Source: Trebonia sp963773105 (GTDB taxonomy: Bacteria > Actinomycetota > Actinomycetes > Streptosporangiales > Streptosporangiaceae). From it: DNA of 64,000 bases. The notes below the pieces were generated by a model that saw nothing but the letters and a program-made list of their open reading frames with translations, did not search any database and was not told the DNA's origin. Numbering within the stretch: the stretch's first letter is position 1; every line of letters begins with the position of its first letter. Positions 1 through 8,862 of the stretch are shown here, piece after piece. The stretch spans positions 558,001 through 622,000 of the forward strand of contig CAVZAA010000001.1 in NCBI GenBank assembly GCA_963773105.1. Direction: 5' to 3'. A program made the position numbers and the translations under genes.

Positions 1-876
1 CGCGTCCGAGCCGCCCAGGGCGGCGAACTTGTTCGGCGCGGTCACGAACGGGTACCCGGTCGCCTCCGCGATCAGCGCCGCCACCTCAACCCCGAACCCC
101 GGCGGCGCGTTGAGCCCGGTGCCCACCGCTGTCCCGCCCACCGCGAGCTCGTACAGGCCCGAGCACGACCGCGTAAGCCCGTCAATGGCGGCAGACAGCT
201 GGGCGGCGTACCCGGACCACTCCTGTCCCACCGTCAGCGGGACCGCGTCCTGCAGGTGGGTCCGCCCGATCTTGACCACGTCCCGCCACAGCCCCGCCTT
301 GAACGCAATGGCGTCCCGCAGCGCGGTCACCTCCGGGATCACCCGCTGCTGCAGCACCGAAACGGCCGCGACGTGCATGGCGGTCGGGAACGTGTCGTTA
401 GATGACTGACCCATGTTCACGTGATCGTTGGGGTGCACCGGCGTCTTGGACCCGATGACCCCGCCCACGAGCTGGATCGCCCGGTTGGAGATGACCTCGT
501 TGACGTTCATGTTCGACTGGGTGCCGGACCCGGTCTGCCAGACCCGGAGCGGGAAGTGCTCGTCGAGTTCGCCGTCGATCACCTCGTCGCAGACACGGGC
601 AATGAGCGACGCCTGCCACGAAGGCAGCCTGCCCGCCTTCCCGTTGGCGAGCGCCGCCGCCTTTTTCACGTAGCCGAACGCGTGATACACCTCGCGCGGC
701 ACCAGATCGGGGCCGATGTCACCGAAGTGGATCAGGGACCGCTCCGTCTGCGCCCCCCAGTACCGGTCGGCCGGCACGTCCATGACCCCCATCGAGTCAG
801 ACTCTCGCCGGTGCGCGGACCCGCTGGCCGCAATCCCCACCGGCAGATCAAGCACCGTGGGCACGTCATCGTCCAT
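1..876 (-). CDS. fumC: Class II fumarate hydratase, 5' part (runs off left edge)
   Basis: Fumarase interconverts fumarate and malate in the TCA cycle in the cytoplasm. Only the first 292 codons are in the window; the C-terminal part with the family signature loop is outside it. Translation of the minus strand shows WGAQTERS (about residue 40), GSGTQSNMN (about 116-124), GQSSNDTFPTAMH and GRTHLQDAVP, all hallmark fumarase/aspartase-superfamily blocks. The Q in GTQSNMN and the overall spacing favour fumarase over aspartase. The ATG at 876 has a GGGAG-like ribosome site about 9 bases upstream; an in-frame ATG at codon 29 is an alternative because the first 28 residues are not conserved in the family. 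It is divergent from the acetyltransferase at 931. Confidence 0.93.
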   Translation of the reverse strand, partial: MDDDVPTVLDLPVGIAASGSAHRRESDSMGVMDVPADRYWGAQTERSLIHFGDIGPDLVPREVYHAFGYVKKAAALANGKAGRLPSWQASLIARVCDEVIDGELDEHFPLRVWQTGSGTQSNMNVNEVISNRAIQLVGGVIGSKTPVHPNDHVNMGQSSNDTFPTAMHVAAVSVLQQRVIPEVTALRDAIAFKAGLWRDVVKIGRTHLQDAVPLTVGQEWSGYAAQLSAAIDGLTRSCSGLYELAVGGTAVGTGLNAPPGFGVEVAALIAEATGYPFVTAPNKFAALGGSDA

Positions 877-930
877 GTCCCCAGACTCCCACACCCGGAT
901 AACATCGGACGCCAAGGAGGTCGCCCCCTA

Positions 931-1728
931 ATGAGTCTGTCCGCCAACAAGGTCGTCGCCGCCAGCAACGCGTGGACATGGATCCCCGACAACGCCACCA
1001 CCGAAGCGACGGAGGAGTACCTGCTTGTCCGCTTCCCCGACTACTTCGACCACCCGCTCGAGCTACTCAGATTCACCCCCGGCGGGGCGTCCGAGGCGGA
1101 GCTGGCGGCCGCGGTGGAAACGGTGCTTGATCGGGCAGGCCGATTCGGCCTCCCCGGTCTGCACTGGTGGGTGAAGCTGGACAGCCCCCCCGAGGTCGCG
1201 AACCTGCTGCTCGCGCGCGGCGCGACGGTGGACGAGACGCTGGACGTGCTCGCGGTCGACCTGCGCCAGGGCGCGCCCGAGCTCCCGCCGCCGGTCAAGG
1301 AGGTGGCGCTGCGCTGGGCGACCGAGGTGGCGACGCACCGGGACGGCACCGAGGTGGGCGTCGCCGTCTTCGGCGGCTCGATGCCGCCCGAGGAGCGTCT
1401 CGCGGAGGAGGCCAAGCGCGACCGCGCGACCGTCGCCGCGGGCGACGGCGGCATGGTCGTCGCCTACCTCGACGACGCCCCGGTCGGTTCCGGCGGCATC
1501 GCGATGGCCGACGGCGTGGCCCGCCTGTGGGGCGGCGCGGTCCTCGAGCCGGCCCGCGGCCAGGGCGTCTACCGTGCCATCCTCGGCGCCCGGCTCAAGT
1601 ACGGCGCCGCCCACGGCGCGACGATGGGCCTGGTCAAGGGCCGCATAGACACATCCGGCCCGATCCTGCGCCAGGCCGGTTTCGCGGCCTACGGCCGGGA
1701 AACCATGTACCGGGTCCCGCTGGCCTAA
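931..1728 (+). CDS. GNAT-family N-acetyltransferase
   Basis: 265 residues, probably an acetyl-CoA-dependent acyltransferase of unknown substrate. The C-terminal half carries the GNAT core: strand VVAYLDDAPVGSGGIAM, then LEPARGQGVYRAILGARL, which matches the acetyl-CoA-binding R/Q-x-x-G-x-G/A loop and following helix (about residues 205-225), then the final ILRQAGFAAYGRETMY segment. The N-terminal half (residues 1-120) looks like a degenerate second GNAT-like domain. The start is fixed by AAGGAGG at 914-920, ten bases before ATG 931; the frame stays open upstream to 421 but that stretch is antisense fumC. It is followed by a copy of the GAACGGACC intergenic repeat and then by an ECF sigma gene. 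Confidence 0.85.
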   Translation: MSLSANKVVAASNAWTWIPDNATTEATEEYLLVRFPDYFDHPLELLRFTPGGASEAELAAAVETVLDRAGRFGLPGLHWWVKLDSPPEVANLLLARGATVDETLDVLAVDLRQGAPELPPPVKEVALRWATEVATHRDGTEVGVAVFGGSMPPEERLAEEAKRDRATVAAGDGGMVVAYLDDAPVGSGGIAMADGVARLWGGAVLEPARGQGVYRAILGARLKYGAAHGATMGLVKGRIDTSGPILRQAGFAAYGRETMYRVPLA

Positions 1729-1759
1729 GGTCAAGAACCAAGTCAAACACGTTCATATC

Positions 1760-1768
1760 GAACGGACC
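1760..1768 (+). repeat. GAACGGACC intergenic repeat, copy 1
   Basis: Exact GAACGGACC 32 bases after the acetyltransferase stop, preceded by an A/T-rich tract (1738-1759, with AAGTCAAAC and TTCATATC) that contrasts with the GC-rich surroundings. One of seven copies in the window. Function unknown. Confidence 0.6.
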
Positions 1769-1947
1769 CTGCGCTAGGCCGCCCACGGTTCCCTGCACCC
1801 GTTTTCCCCGGGGCCGACCCTCAGCAGCTGCCCCTCCTCCAGGTCTAAGCAGTCACTTCGCGATCGGCTGACCGGATCGCGATTCGGTGGCAACTTCTAG
1901 CCCGTGACGCACGTCCTTGGCTGACAGAAGCACAAGGAGGTGATGGC

Positions 1948-2529
1948 GTGAAACCCGACCCGGAGACCGGGCACAGCGAAACCGGCCGCGTCGCGGCGGT
2001 GGAGCTCCTGCTGGCAGCGCGCGGCCCCCACCTGATGCAAGCGGCCATCGCGCTGGCTGGCAGCCGGTCAGATGGCGAGGATCTGCTGCAGGCCGCGCTC
2101 GAACGACTGCTGCTGAACTACCGCCGAGTCCATTCCGACCCCGAAGGGTACCTGCGGCGCACGCTCTACAACCTGGCCGCGGATGGCTGGCGGCGCCATG
2201 GCGTGGCCCGGCGCTGGCGGCCGGTGGTTGCCGCACCCGAGGGAGGGACCGACGGCACGGATGCCGTCGACATCCGGGACGCGCTCGTGCGTCTGCTCGC
2301 GCAACTGCCGCCGCGGCAGCGCGCGGTGGTCGTGCTGCGGTACTGGGAGCAGCTGAGCGAGGCCGAGACGGCCGCGATCCTTGGCTGCTCGCAAGGATCG
2401 GTCAAGTCCGCGGGCTCGCGCGGCATGAGCAGGCTGCGCGAGCTTGCCGCAACGGCCGCCCAAGCTGCCTATCCCGCCCAGTTCGGTCCAGTTCATCCGT
2501 ACACCGCAGGAGAGGGCGGCTCAGCATGA
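1948..2529 (+). CDS. ECF-family RNA polymerase sigma factor (SigE-like group)
   Basis: 193-residue extracytoplasmic-function sigma factor that would direct RNA polymerase to stress or envelope promoters. The sigma-2 region spans about residues 25-95 (GSRSDGEDLLQAALERLLL, then LRRTLYNLAADGWRR) and sigma-4 about 110-165 (LPPRQRAVVVLRYWEQLSE and an HTH around LGCSQGSVKS). The start is GTG 1948, seven bases after AAGGAGG at 1934-1940; the ATG at 1943 is out of frame. The stop overlaps the next start as ATGA (2526-2529), so translation is probably coupled to the membrane protein downstream, the usual arrangement for a sigma/anti-sigma pair. Confidence 0.9.
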   Translation: MKPDPETGHSETGRVAAVELLLAARGPHLMQAAIALAGSRSDGEDLLQAALERLLLNYRRVHSDPEGYLRRTLYNLAADGWRRHGVARRWRPVVAAPEGGTDGTDAVDIRDALVRLLAQLPPRQRAVVVLRYWEQLSEAETAAILGCSQGSVKSAGSRGMSRLRELAATAAQAAYPAQFGPVHPYTAGEGGSA

Positions 2530-3500
2530 ATATCGACCTTGAAGACCTGCTCCGGCAGGGCATCGACCGCTTGCCCGCCGAGGTGCCCGCCGGTCTCGCG
2601 GACCGGGCGGCCCGCCGGGCCCGGCGGCACCGCGTGGTAACCGGCGTCGGGGTCTCCGCCGCGGCGACCGTCACCGCCGTGGCGATCGCGATCGGAGTGC
2701 TCAGCGTCGCGCCGACGGCGAACGAGCCGGCCCGCCCAGGAGCCGCGCAGTCGGCGTCGCCCGCGCCTACGGCGACCAAGCCGGCCGACCCGGGAGTCAC
2801 GCAGTCAGCGCGGCCCGCTCCGACCCAGCACCTGACCCCGCTGCCGTCCTGGCCGCCCGGCCGGATCACGCACGCCACGCTCGTCAGCCGCGTCGAGCAG
2901 GCCGTGCTGACCTCGACGAACTACATCGCTTACACCCAGCGCTACGACTACAACGACCGGTCCAGACTGGACGTGTCGGCCTGGGACTATCGGAACCTGC
3001 ACCTGCTGGTCCAGTCCGATCCGCACACCGCGCAGCTTGTCACCAACTACCGGGACCGCTGGACGTCCAAAATGGTCTTCTATACGGGGCGGACGTGGGA
3101 GATAACCACCTTTTTTGGTGGGAGCGGGCTCGTCAACACGGACAAAAATCAATGTGTCGGCCCCGCCGATGACGCACCGCTGGTCGGTGACCCGCGCTGG
3201 GCGGCTTGGCTGGTGTCATCGCTGCGCTGCGGCGCCTACACGGTCACCAGCCAAGCCAGCATCCACGGCACGCCGATCCTGACCATCGTCAACACGCCGA
3301 AGGATGTCGAGTACCAGTACGGCGTCCGGTTTCACATGCTGGTAGACGCCACCACCTACCTCCCGATCGCCGACTGGCAGTCCGGCACCAACGGCTACTA
3401 CGACGTGATCACGTGGCTGCCGCCAACCGGCGCGCGCCTGACCCAGCTCGCGTTGCCCGTGCCGCCCGGATTCTCGAGCTGCCAGCACAGTAAGTGCTAA
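2526..3500 (+). CDS. Single-pass membrane protein, candidate anti-sigma partner
   Basis: 324 residues. A basic N-terminal cytoplasmic part (about 1-36, rich in RRARRHR) is followed by one transmembrane segment (about 37-60), a Pro/Ala/Thr linker with two imperfect 16-residue repeats (around ARPGAAQSASPAP and ADPGVTQSARPAP), and an extracellular domain of about 210 residues with three or four cysteines. It is translationally coupled to the ECF sigma gene, so a role in sensing and sigma control is inferred. No zinc-binding HxxxCxxC anti-sigma motif is visible, so it is not a classical ZAS protein. The extracellular part resembles actinobacterial secreted proteins of unknown function; no enzyme motif was recognised. 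Confidence 0.75.
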   Translation: MNIDLEDLLRQGIDRLPAEVPAGLADRAARRARRHRVVTGVGVSAAATVTAVAIAIGVLSVAPTANEPARPGAAQSASPAPTATKPADPGVTQSARPAPTQHLTPLPSWPPGRITHATLVSRVEQAVLTSTNYIAYTQRYDYNDRSRLDVSAWDYRNLHLLVQSDPHTAQLVTNYRDRWTSKMVFYTGRTWEITTFFGGSGLVNTDKNQCVGPADDAPLVGDPRWAAWLVSSLRCGAYTVTSQASIHGTPILTIVNTPKDVEYQYGVRFHMLVDATTYLPIADWQSGTNGYYDVITWLPPTGARLTQLALPVPPGFSSCQHSKC

Positions 3501-3541
3501 CGGGGCTTCGCCCGAGCCCGTCGACTGGCGCCGACTGGCGC

Positions 3542-3850
3542 CTAGCTGTTGTCGTAGCGGGTGGGCGGGAATGGGTGGTCGGCGTCGATAGGGCCAAGTT
3601 CGCCTAGCTTCTCTTCGCGTTCGATCTCGGCCTGCTCGTCCTTGTACACGGCGCTCTGCCTGACGTCGGCCCGCTCCGGCACCTCGGGCGGCAGCGGGTC
3701 GGTGGCGGGCGGGACCTCGTCCGGGTTGTAGTCGTCCAGTCCCGCCTCGACCCGCTCGTCCTCCGTCAGCTCTGCCAGCTTGTCTTCGTCAAGGCGCTGT
3801 GCGGCACCGCCGTGCTGACGGCGGTCACGGTGAAACTCGGGTTCGCTCAT
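3542..3850 (-). CDS. Small acidic conserved hypothetical protein
   Basis: 102 residues, very acidic and probably largely unstructured, with no signal peptide or transmembrane segment. It contains LTEDERVEAGLDDYNPDEVP and ends PPTRYDNS; similar 'DYNPDEVPPATD' proteins recur among actinobacteria, but I know no function. The start at 3850 (MSEPEFHRDRRQ) is preferred over the longer frame open to 3988, because the extra 46 residues are basic, unlike the rest, and would cover the dodecin upstream region. It is convergent with the membrane protein ending at 3500 and divergent from dodecin. Confidence 0.7.
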   Translation of the reverse strand: MSEPEFHRDRRQHGGAAQRLDEDKLAELTEDERVEAGLDDYNPDEVPPATDPLPPEVPERADVRQSAVYKDEQAEIEREEKLGELGPIDADHPFPPTRYDNS

Positions 3851-3974
3851 GCAAACCACGCTACCCCGAACGCTTCCGGCCGACTCCCCGGTGTCGCTTC
3901 TGCATCGGGCGCCCGCGGGCGTACGCCGCTCGGCAGTGGGTAGCCACCGGGATAACGCTTCGGAAGGGATATCG

Positions 3975-4193
3975 ATGTCAGAGCACATTTATTCGGTGAG
4001 TGAGATCGTCGGGTCCTCGGCCGAGGGCATCGACGATGCGATCAAGGTCGCCATCGGCCGCGCCTCCAAGACCCTCCACAACCTCGACTGGTTCGAGGTC
4101 AGCGGCATCCGCGGCCGCATCGAAGACGATCAGCGGTGTCACTTCCAGGTGACGCTCAAGGTCGGTTTCCGGCTCGATGAGCCCAAGGCCTGA
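3975..4193 (+). CDS. Dodecin family flavin-binding protein
   Basis: 72 residues, the standard dodecin length. Dodecins are dodecameric shells that bind riboflavin, FMN or CoA and buffer free flavin. The sequence follows the family pattern: a first strand with the VYxVxEIVGSS-type segment (IYSVSEIVGSSAEGIDDAI), a helix, the conserved Trp region (NLDWFEVSGIRGRI, W about residue 40, which stacks on flavin), and a last strand FQVTLKVGFRLD. Start ATG 3975 has GGAAGG at 3962-3967. A longer in-frame start (3849) is rejected because the added residues have no dodecin counterpart. Convergent with the regulator ending at 4203. Confidence 0.92.
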   Translation: MSEHIYSVSEIVGSSAEGIDDAIKVAIGRASKTLHNLDWFEVSGIRGRIEDDQRCHFQVTLKVGFRLDEPKA

Positions 4194-4202
4194 GCGAACC
4201 GC

Positions 4203-6610
4203 TCAGGGCTGGCTCGCGCGGGTCAGCTGGAGCGCGTTGAGTAGCTCCACCCGCGAGGAGATCCCGAGCTTGGCGTAGATGTGATCGAGGTGCGCGTCGA
4301 CGGTGCGCTTGGAGATGAACAGGTGCTCCGCGATCTGCCGGTTGGACATGCCCCTGGCCGCGAGGTCGGCGATCTCGGCCTCGCGGAAGGTGAGCTGTCC
4401 GGGCATCTGCCACCGGGTGCCCTCGGCGGTGGGCTCGTCGGCGTCGCTGACCGCGAACGCCACCAGCTGCTCGACCGGGTGCCGTCCGGCCTGGGCGAAC
4501 ACGGCGTCGAAGCGCTTGCCGGCAAACCCGGCCCGGGCCTTGCCCATCGCCTCCTCGTGGACGCTCAGCAGGGCGGCGGTGCCGCCCAGGCGGCCGCCGG
4601 CCTTCTGCCAGAGCGGTTCGGCGGCGCCGAGGAGCCACGCGGCCCGTACCTGGCGGCCGGCCCGGGCGGCCAGCCAGCCGTGGATCTCCAGGCAGTAGGC
4701 CATCCCCATGACGTCGCCCAGCTCGTGCTTGGCCAGCAGCGCCTTGCTGGTGGTCTGGACGGTCTCCGCGTGCCGGTCGGGGTTCCAGTACATGGCCATC
4801 GCGGAGATCGCGTAGGCCCAGCCCTGCGCCCAGCGCTCCTTGATCTCGCTGGCGTCGCCGGCCTCGCCGCCGTCGCCGAACCGGCGGGTCACCTGCGCGG
4901 CGTAGCGAAGCGCGCCGTCGAGGTCGCCCGAGAGCTGGGCCACGTGCGCCAGGTGCACGTCGAGAATGCGCAGCCCGGCACGGTCGTTGAGCCGCTGCAG
5001 CCGCTGCTCCGCCTGCGCCCCGGCCGCGCGGGCCTCCTCGTACCGATCGGCGATCGTCAGCGCCAGCGTCAGGTACGTGTAGCCGCGGCCGACCATCTGG
5101 GGGTCGCCGCGCACCTCGCCGATCTTGGTGCCCGCGGTGGCGTCCGCCACCGCCTCGTCCGCCTCGCCCTGCATGGCTCCGAGGTAGCCGCGGACCACCA
5201 GGGCCCAGCCCCGTTCCGATGACGACGGGTCGGGGAACCGGTCGAGGACCTTGTCCAGCCAGTGCTTGCCCTCCCGCAGCAGCCCCGACATGTGCCAGTA
5301 GCCGTACAGCGCGGTGGCGAGCTCGGCCCCCTGCCGGTAGCGGTCGCCCTCGGGCGCGTCCAGCGTGTACCCGAGCGCGGCCCCGAGGTTGGCGTGCTCG
5401 CGCTGCAGCTCTCGGAACCGGTTCAGCTGGTCGTCGTCGACCACGTGCTCGCCGAAGTACCGCGCCATCGACAGGTAGCGGGCGATGAACCGGTGCCTGA
5501 CGGCCGCCTCGGCGCCCGAGTCGGCCAGCTCCTCGGCGCCGAACTCGCGGATCGTGTCGAGCATCTTGTACCGCGTCGGCTGGCCCCCGCTGGCGTCATC
5601 CAGGCTGATCACCGACTTGTCCACCAGGCGGACAACGGTGTCGAAGATCTGCGCGGAACCCAGCTCGCCGCCGGCGCACACCTCCTCGGCCGCCTCGACG
5701 CTGAAGCTCCCGGCGAAGACCGACAGCCGCGCCCACAGCGCCGCTCGGCGGGTGTGCACAGGTCGTAGCTCCAGCCGATGGCGTCGCGGAGGGTCCGGTG
5801 CCTGGTGTCGCCGCCCTCGCTCCCGCCGGTCAGGATCGTCAGCCGCCGGTCGAGCCGCTGGTCGATCCGGTCGGCCAGCTCGGCCAGCGGCAGCGCGCGC
5901 AGCCGGACGGCGGCCAGCTCGATGGCGAGCGGCATGCCGTCCAGCCGCCGGCACAGCCGGATCACGTCGGCCCGGTTCGCGTCGGTGACGGTGAACCCGG
6001 GCAGCACGGCGGCCGCGCGCAGGGCGAACAGCTCGATGGCGTCGGTCGTTCCCCGGACCGGGGTGTCATCGCCCGGCAGGCCCAGCCCGGGGAGTATGTA
6101 GCAGCTCTCGCCGGTCACATCCAGCGGCTCGCGGCTGGTGGCGAGCACGGTGACGTCGCGCGTCTCGGTGATGATGGCCTCGGCGAAGAGCGCGCAGGCG
6201 TCGACGATGTGCTCGCAGGTGTCGAGGACGAGCAGCAGGCTCTGGTCGCGCAGGTGGGTGACGACCGCATCGAGTTGCGAGCCGCGGGACTGCTCCGGCA
6301 GGCCGAGCTGCCTGGCGACGGTGTGCGGCAACAGGTCCGGGTTGCGCAGCGCGGACAGCGGGACAACGTGGGCGCCGTCCCGGTACCCGGCCGCGACCTG
6401 CTCGGCCGCGCGCCGTGCGACCCGAGTCTTGCCGACGCCACCCGGGCCGACCAGCGTGACCAGCCGACTGCCGCGCAGCAGGGCCTCCACCCGGCACAGC
6501 TCAGCCGTCCGGCCGATGAAATCGTTGGCATCCGAGGGGAGCCGCCCTGCCTCCTCGGCCGCACTACCGACGAGCATGTGACCCTCATCACGTCTAGGGT
6601 GGATCCGCAT
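4203..6610 (-). pseudogene. LuxR-type ATP-binding regulator, frame broken near 5741
   Basis: A large regulator of about 800 residues: N-terminal P-loop ATPase (LVTLVGPGGVGKTR, about residue 50; Walker B-like LLLVLDTCEHI), a winged-helix/NB-ARC region, TPR-like helices, and a C-terminal LuxR HTH (LTFREAEIADLAARGMSNRQ, then HLFISKRTVDAHLDHIYAKL). Two frames are needed: the first covers 6610 to about 5741 and ends correctly at DLCTPAER; the second resumes at ALWARLSVFAGSF and runs to 4203. Adding one base in GCCGC (plus strand 5740-5743, expected GCCCGC) restores continuity, and both downstream paralogues confirm the expected protein at that spot. It is either a true frameshift or a sequencing indel. 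Start ATG 6610 has GGAG six bases upstream. Confidence 0.8.
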
Positions 6611-6690
6611 ATCCTACTCCGTCGGGTCTGGCGGCGCGCGGTGTGCGCGTTCGCCGGGGCCGTATCCGGCGCAGCGATCAGCGCTGCGGC

Positions 6691-8826
6691 TCAGGCTCCG
6701 CCGCAGGCCACGGTCTCGGATTCCAGGTCGTCGACGTCGGCCAGAGCGAACCTGACGATCTGGGCCAGCGGCGCGGCGGCCGCACGTTCCCGCAGCTGCC
6801 AGTAGCGTTCCTCGCCGAGCTCGTCCTGCGCGGCCCGCTCGGATATCCGGTGCAGCGCCACCAGCGCGGGGGTGCCGGTGTACCAGAGGCCGATCCGCTC
6901 CCACAGCGGCGCCGATCCGCCGAACAACCGCGCGGCGCGCTCGTACCGGCCCTGGCCTGCGGCCAGGAAGCCGAGCGTGCCGAGCGCGTAGGCGATGCTG
7001 CCCATGTCGCCCAGCTCGTATTCAAGCCAGAGACCGCGTCGCGCGGCGACGGCGCCGTCGGCGAGCTCACCGCGCATCAGATGGCCAAGCCCCTGCCCGG
7101 CCAGCAGCAGGCCGGTCGCCCAGTGCTCGCGGTCGGGGAGCCGGGCAATGCCCTCGGCGCACCGCGCGATGGCCAGGTCGGGGCGGCCGGAGTGCAGGTG
7201 CAGCGCGGCGGTCTGGATGTCGATCGCCGCGACGCCGAACATGTCGCCGACGGAAACCAGGCAGGACACCGCGCCCCCGGCCATCTCGTCGGCTTCGGCC
7301 AGGTTTCCGCTCCAGGCCAGCGTCCGGTGCAGCGTGACGTAGGCACGCCCGCAGACGGCCATGTCGCCGAACGTGGCCGCCATCGCGATGGCGGCCTTCG
7401 CGTCGCTGTGGGCGGCGTGAAGATCCCCAAGCAGCGCGGTCACATAGCCGCGAACCGCCAGCACGCGGGCGCGCGCGGGCGACGGCCGCGGACACCGGTC
7501 AAGCACCCGGTTCAGCCAGTACTCGCCCTCCCGCAGTCGGCCCGACAGACGCCAGTACAGCATCAGCGAGGTCGCGATGCCGATGGCGGCGCTGTCGTTG
7601 CCGCGCAGGCCGAGCGCGTAGTCGATGGCCGCCCGCAGGTTGGCGTGCTCACGGCTGAGTGCGCGGTACTGCGGTAGCTGCTCCCGCACCGGATTGTCGC
7701 CCCAGCGCTGCGCCAGGCCGAGGTAGTGCGCGACCAGCCGGCGGCGGACGACGGCGACGCGGCCGTACTGGGCGAGGTGCTCGGCGCCGAATTCGCGCAG
7801 GGTGTCGAGCATCCGGTACCTGGCAGGTTCGGCCGCCCCGGTCCCGGGCTCGGCCTCCGGCTCGGTGCCGAGCACCGACTTCTCCGTGAGGCCGATCAGC
7901 GCCTCCACGACCTGCGCCCGGCTCAGCTCGTCGTCCGCGCACACCGCCTCAGCCGCGGCCAGGTCGAAGGTGCCCGCGAAGACCGACAGCCGGGACCAGA
8001 GCACCTGCTCGGCGGGTGTGCAGAGCCCGTGGCTCCACTCGATCGCGGCGCGGAGGGTCTGGTGCCGCGGCAGACCGGCCCGCCTGCCGCCGGTGAGCAC
8101 GTGGAACCGCTCGTCGAGGCGGCTGGCCATCTGGTCGAGCGGCAGCGCCCGCAGCCGCACCGTGGCGAGTTCGATCGCCAGCGGGATGCCGTCGAGCGCC
8201 CGGCAGACCCCGATGACATTCGCGCGGTTCTCGGCGGTGACCGCGAACCCGTCGATGACGGCCGCGGCGCGCTGGGCGAACAGCTCGACCGCGTCGGAAT
8301 GCGACGTCTCGTCATCGACGTCGGGCACGGGCAGCGGGCGCAGCTGGAAGGTGGTCTCCTCCGGCAGGTCGAGCGGCTGCCTGCTGGTCGCCAGAATCGT
8401 GACCCCGGTGGCCTCGCGCAGCACCTCGGCCGCCAGCGCGGCGCACCCGTCGACGAGGTGCTCGCAGGTATCCAAGACGAGCAGCACCGCCCGGTCGCGC
8501 AGGTAGTCAACCACGGCCGCCAACTGGGTCCTGGCGTCCTCGGCGGGCAGCCCCAGGCTGGCCGCCACGGTGGACGCGAGCAGCACGGAGCCGCGCACGG
8601 CCGACAGCTCGACCAGGTGCACGCCGTCGGCGTAGCGGTCCGTCGTCTGCGTGGCGACGCGCACCGCGATCCGGGTCTTGCCTACCCCGCCGGCGCCCAC
8701 GATGGTGACGAGCCGCGACTGCGACAGGGCGGCGCTGACCTGGGCAACCTCGGCCTGACGGCCGACGAAGCCGGTCGCCTGCGCTGGCAGCGTGCCTGGC
8801 ATGCGGTGGGTCGTGCCGGAAGTCAT
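6691..8826 (-). CDS. ATP-binding TPR regulator paralogue lacking the HTH
   Basis: 711 residues, the middle of three tandem paralogues. The N-terminal AAA/NB-ARC ATPase is intact (LVTIVGAGGVGKTRIAV about residues 41-57; LLVLDTCEHLVDG about 116; ATSRQPL sensor segment), followed by a winged-helix region (LCTPAEQVLWSRLSVFAG) and a TPR-like helical half. It stops at VRFALADVDDLESETVACGGA, where its neighbours continue into a LuxR HTH; only 80 bases separate its stop from the next gene, so no HTH remnant fits there. It may act as an ATPase/TPR partner without binding DNA itself, or be a truncated duplicate. It starts 36 bases before the stop of the gene at 8863, so the three genes may be co-transcribed. 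Confidence 0.85.
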   Translation of the reverse strand: MTSGTTHRMPGTLPAQATGFVGRQAEVAQVSAALSQSRLVTIVGAGGVGKTRIAVRVATQTTDRYADGVHLVELSAVRGSVLLASTVAASLGLPAEDARTQLAAVVDYLRDRAVLLVLDTCEHLVDGCAALAAEVLREATGVTILATSRQPLDLPEETTFQLRPLPVPDVDDETSHSDAVELFAQRAAAVIDGFAVTAENRANVIGVCRALDGIPLAIELATVRLRALPLDQMASRLDERFHVLTGGRRAGLPRHQTLRAAIEWSHGLCTPAEQVLWSRLSVFAGTFDLAAAEAVCADDELSRAQVVEALIGLTEKSVLGTEPEAEPGTGAAEPARYRMLDTLREFGAEHLAQYGRVAVVRRRLVAHYLGLAQRWGDNPVREQLPQYRALSREHANLRAAIDYALGLRGNDSAAIGIATSLMLYWRLSGRLREGEYWLNRVLDRCPRPSPARARVLAVRGYVTALLGDLHAAHSDAKAAIAMAATFGDMAVCGRAYVTLHRTLAWSGNLAEADEMAGGAVSCLVSVGDMFGVAAIDIQTAALHLHSGRPDLAIARCAEGIARLPDREHWATGLLLAGQGLGHLMRGELADGAVAARRGLWLEYELGDMGSIAYALGTLGFLAAGQGRYERAARLFGGSAPLWERIGLWYTGTPALVALHRISERAAQDELGEERYWQLRERAAAAPLAQIVRFALADVDDLESETVACGGA

Positions 8827-8862
8827 GAGACCTCGCGCGCTCGGGGGAACAGCGCAAGAGTA